Positions 6,360 through 7,138 of a DNA stretch of 7,138 nt are shown piece after piece. The notes beneath the pieces were generated by a model. It did not search any database. It saw only the letters and a program-made list of their open reading frames with translations, and was not told the origin of the DNA. The translations under genes and the position numbers were made by a program. Where the stretch lies: NCBI GenBank assembly GCA_034190305.1, contig JAXHSV010000160.1, forward strand, positions 1 to 7,138. Reading direction: 5' to 3'. Position 1 is the stretch's first letter; each line of letters opens with the position of its first letter. Source of the DNA: JAUWNJ01 sp034190305 (GTDB lineage Bacteria > Planctomycetota > Phycisphaerae > SM23-33).

Positions 6360-7138
6360 ATGAAGTGGTTCTATATAATCTCGCTGTGCGTGGTGGGAGT
6401 GCTGGTAGCCTCGCCGATGTTCTTTCTGGAAGGTGCAGAGAAAGATAAATATAAAGGTAAAATCGTCCGATATGGGACCTACGGTTCCGCCGTACGTTCT
6501 GTCGATCCGGCCACCTGCGGGGACACAACCTCCTCCGGTTTTCAGGGCGATATCTACGAAGGACTTTACACCTATCATTTCCTGAAGCGCCCCGCACAGG
6601 AGTGGATCATTCCGCAACTGGCTGCCGATATGCCAAAAATCTCCAAAAACGGGCTGACCTATACAATCCGTCTCAAAAAAGGCGTCAAATACCAGCGCAA
6701 CTCCTGTTTCGGACTTGACGAACAAGGCGAACCTAAAACTCGCCCTGTCAAAGCCGAAGACTTCGTCCTGTCATTCAAGCGAATCGCCGATTATCACGTC
6801 AACACCGGTCTGGCGTGGGCGTTCGCAACCCGGATCAAAGGGCTTACGGAGTACCGCGAAAAGACGCAGAAATATAAGATCGGCGACTTCTCCCGCTACG
6901 ATCTGAACATTGAGGGCGTCCGCGCCGTCGATGACCTGACGCTCCGGTTCAAGCTGACCGAACCTTTCCCGCAGTTCTTGCTGGTCCTGGCGATGCACGT
7001 CTATGCCCCGGTGCCGCGAGAAGCTGTTGATTACTGGCTTAGAACCGAGTCCGACGGGGCGGGCGGGCGCAGGTCAATTCCTCTCGACAAGCGTGCTACC
7101 GAGTTCAGTGAGGCTCAGCAGGTTGTCGGCACCGGTCC
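6360..7138 (+). CDS. ABC transporter substrate-binding protein, family 5 (peptide/oligopeptide type), 3' truncated by window
   Basis: The frame is open from the ATG at 6360 to the window end, giving 259 residues with no stop; a full family member is usually about 500-600 aa, so roughly half is missing. These proteins bind peptides, nickel or sugar oligomers in the periplasm or at the membrane and deliver them to a Dpp/Opp-type ABC permease. The N-terminus is a hydrophobic signal or anchor (FYIISLCVVGVLVASPMFFL, 4-23). Cys10 does not sit in a proper lipobox, so a lipoprotein is unlikely. Family features: SVDPA (47-51), DIYEGLY (64-70), IIPQLAADMP (83-92), LTYTIRLKKGVKY (99-111), VKAEDFVLSFKRI (130-142) and VRAVDDLTLRFKL (187-199), in the usual order. 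A segment at about 143-183 is longer than in simple DppA-type members. The ligand cannot be told from this half. It probably shares a transcript with the gene at 5232. Confidence 0.9.
   Translation, partial: MKWFYIISLCVVGVLVASPMFFLEGAEKDKYKGKIVRYGTYGSAVRSVDPATCGDTTSSGFQGDIYEGLYTYHFLKRPAQEWIIPQLAADMPKISKNGLTYTIRLKKGVKYQRNSCFGLDEQGEPKTRPVKAEDFVLSFKRIADYHVNTGLAWAFATRIKGLTEYREKTQKYKIGDFSRYDLNIEGVRAVDDLTLRFKLTEPFPQFLLVLAMHVYAPVPREAVDYWLRTESDGAGGRRSIPLDKRATEFSEAQQVVGTG

Overview
The window carries metabolic and secreted-protein genes from a bacterium. There is no rRNA, tRNA, CRISPR array, transposase or phage gene. A GTP-type PEP carboxykinase, a Rex redox repressor, two secreted HEAT-like proteins and a family 5 solute-binding protein with an inserted segment would fit an anaerobic planctomycete such as Phycisphaerae. 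That assignment is an inference from gene content and protein style, not a marker-gene result.

Left part (1-1964): the 3' end of an unrecognised reading frame (open from the left edge to 407) is followed 24 nt later by a secreted protein of about 510 aa (432-1964) with helical, HEAT-like repeats near its C-terminus. Codon third positions here are visibly more A/T-rich than in the rest of the window. A 496-nt gap (1965-2460) follows. Its first two thirds hold no convincing gene but several GC-rich inverted repeats. Its last third is A/T-rich and holds a perfect 12-bp palindrome and a good sigma70-type promoter for pckG.

Centre (2461-5089): pckG (+) and rex (-) converge, with 16 nt between their stop codons. 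PEP carboxykinase links the oxaloacetate and PEP pools. Rex senses NADH/NAD+ and usually controls fermentation and respiration genes. The arrangement is suggestive of shared redox/carbon logic, but no textbook Rex operator is visible.

Right part (5090-7138): rex is divergent from a second secreted HEAT-like protein (5232-6314), which has its own TTGACA-17-TACTAT promoter. After 45 nt comes an ABC-transporter solute-binding protein of the DppA/OppA type, which runs off the right edge. These two are probably one operon for uptake of peptides or another oligomer, the HEAT-like protein being a periplasmic partner of unknown role.

There is no clear evidence of a wholly new system. The points most worth checking are the structured gap 1965-2257, the palindrome and repeat-containing leader of pckG, and the pairing of secreted HEAT-like proteins with the redox/transport genes.
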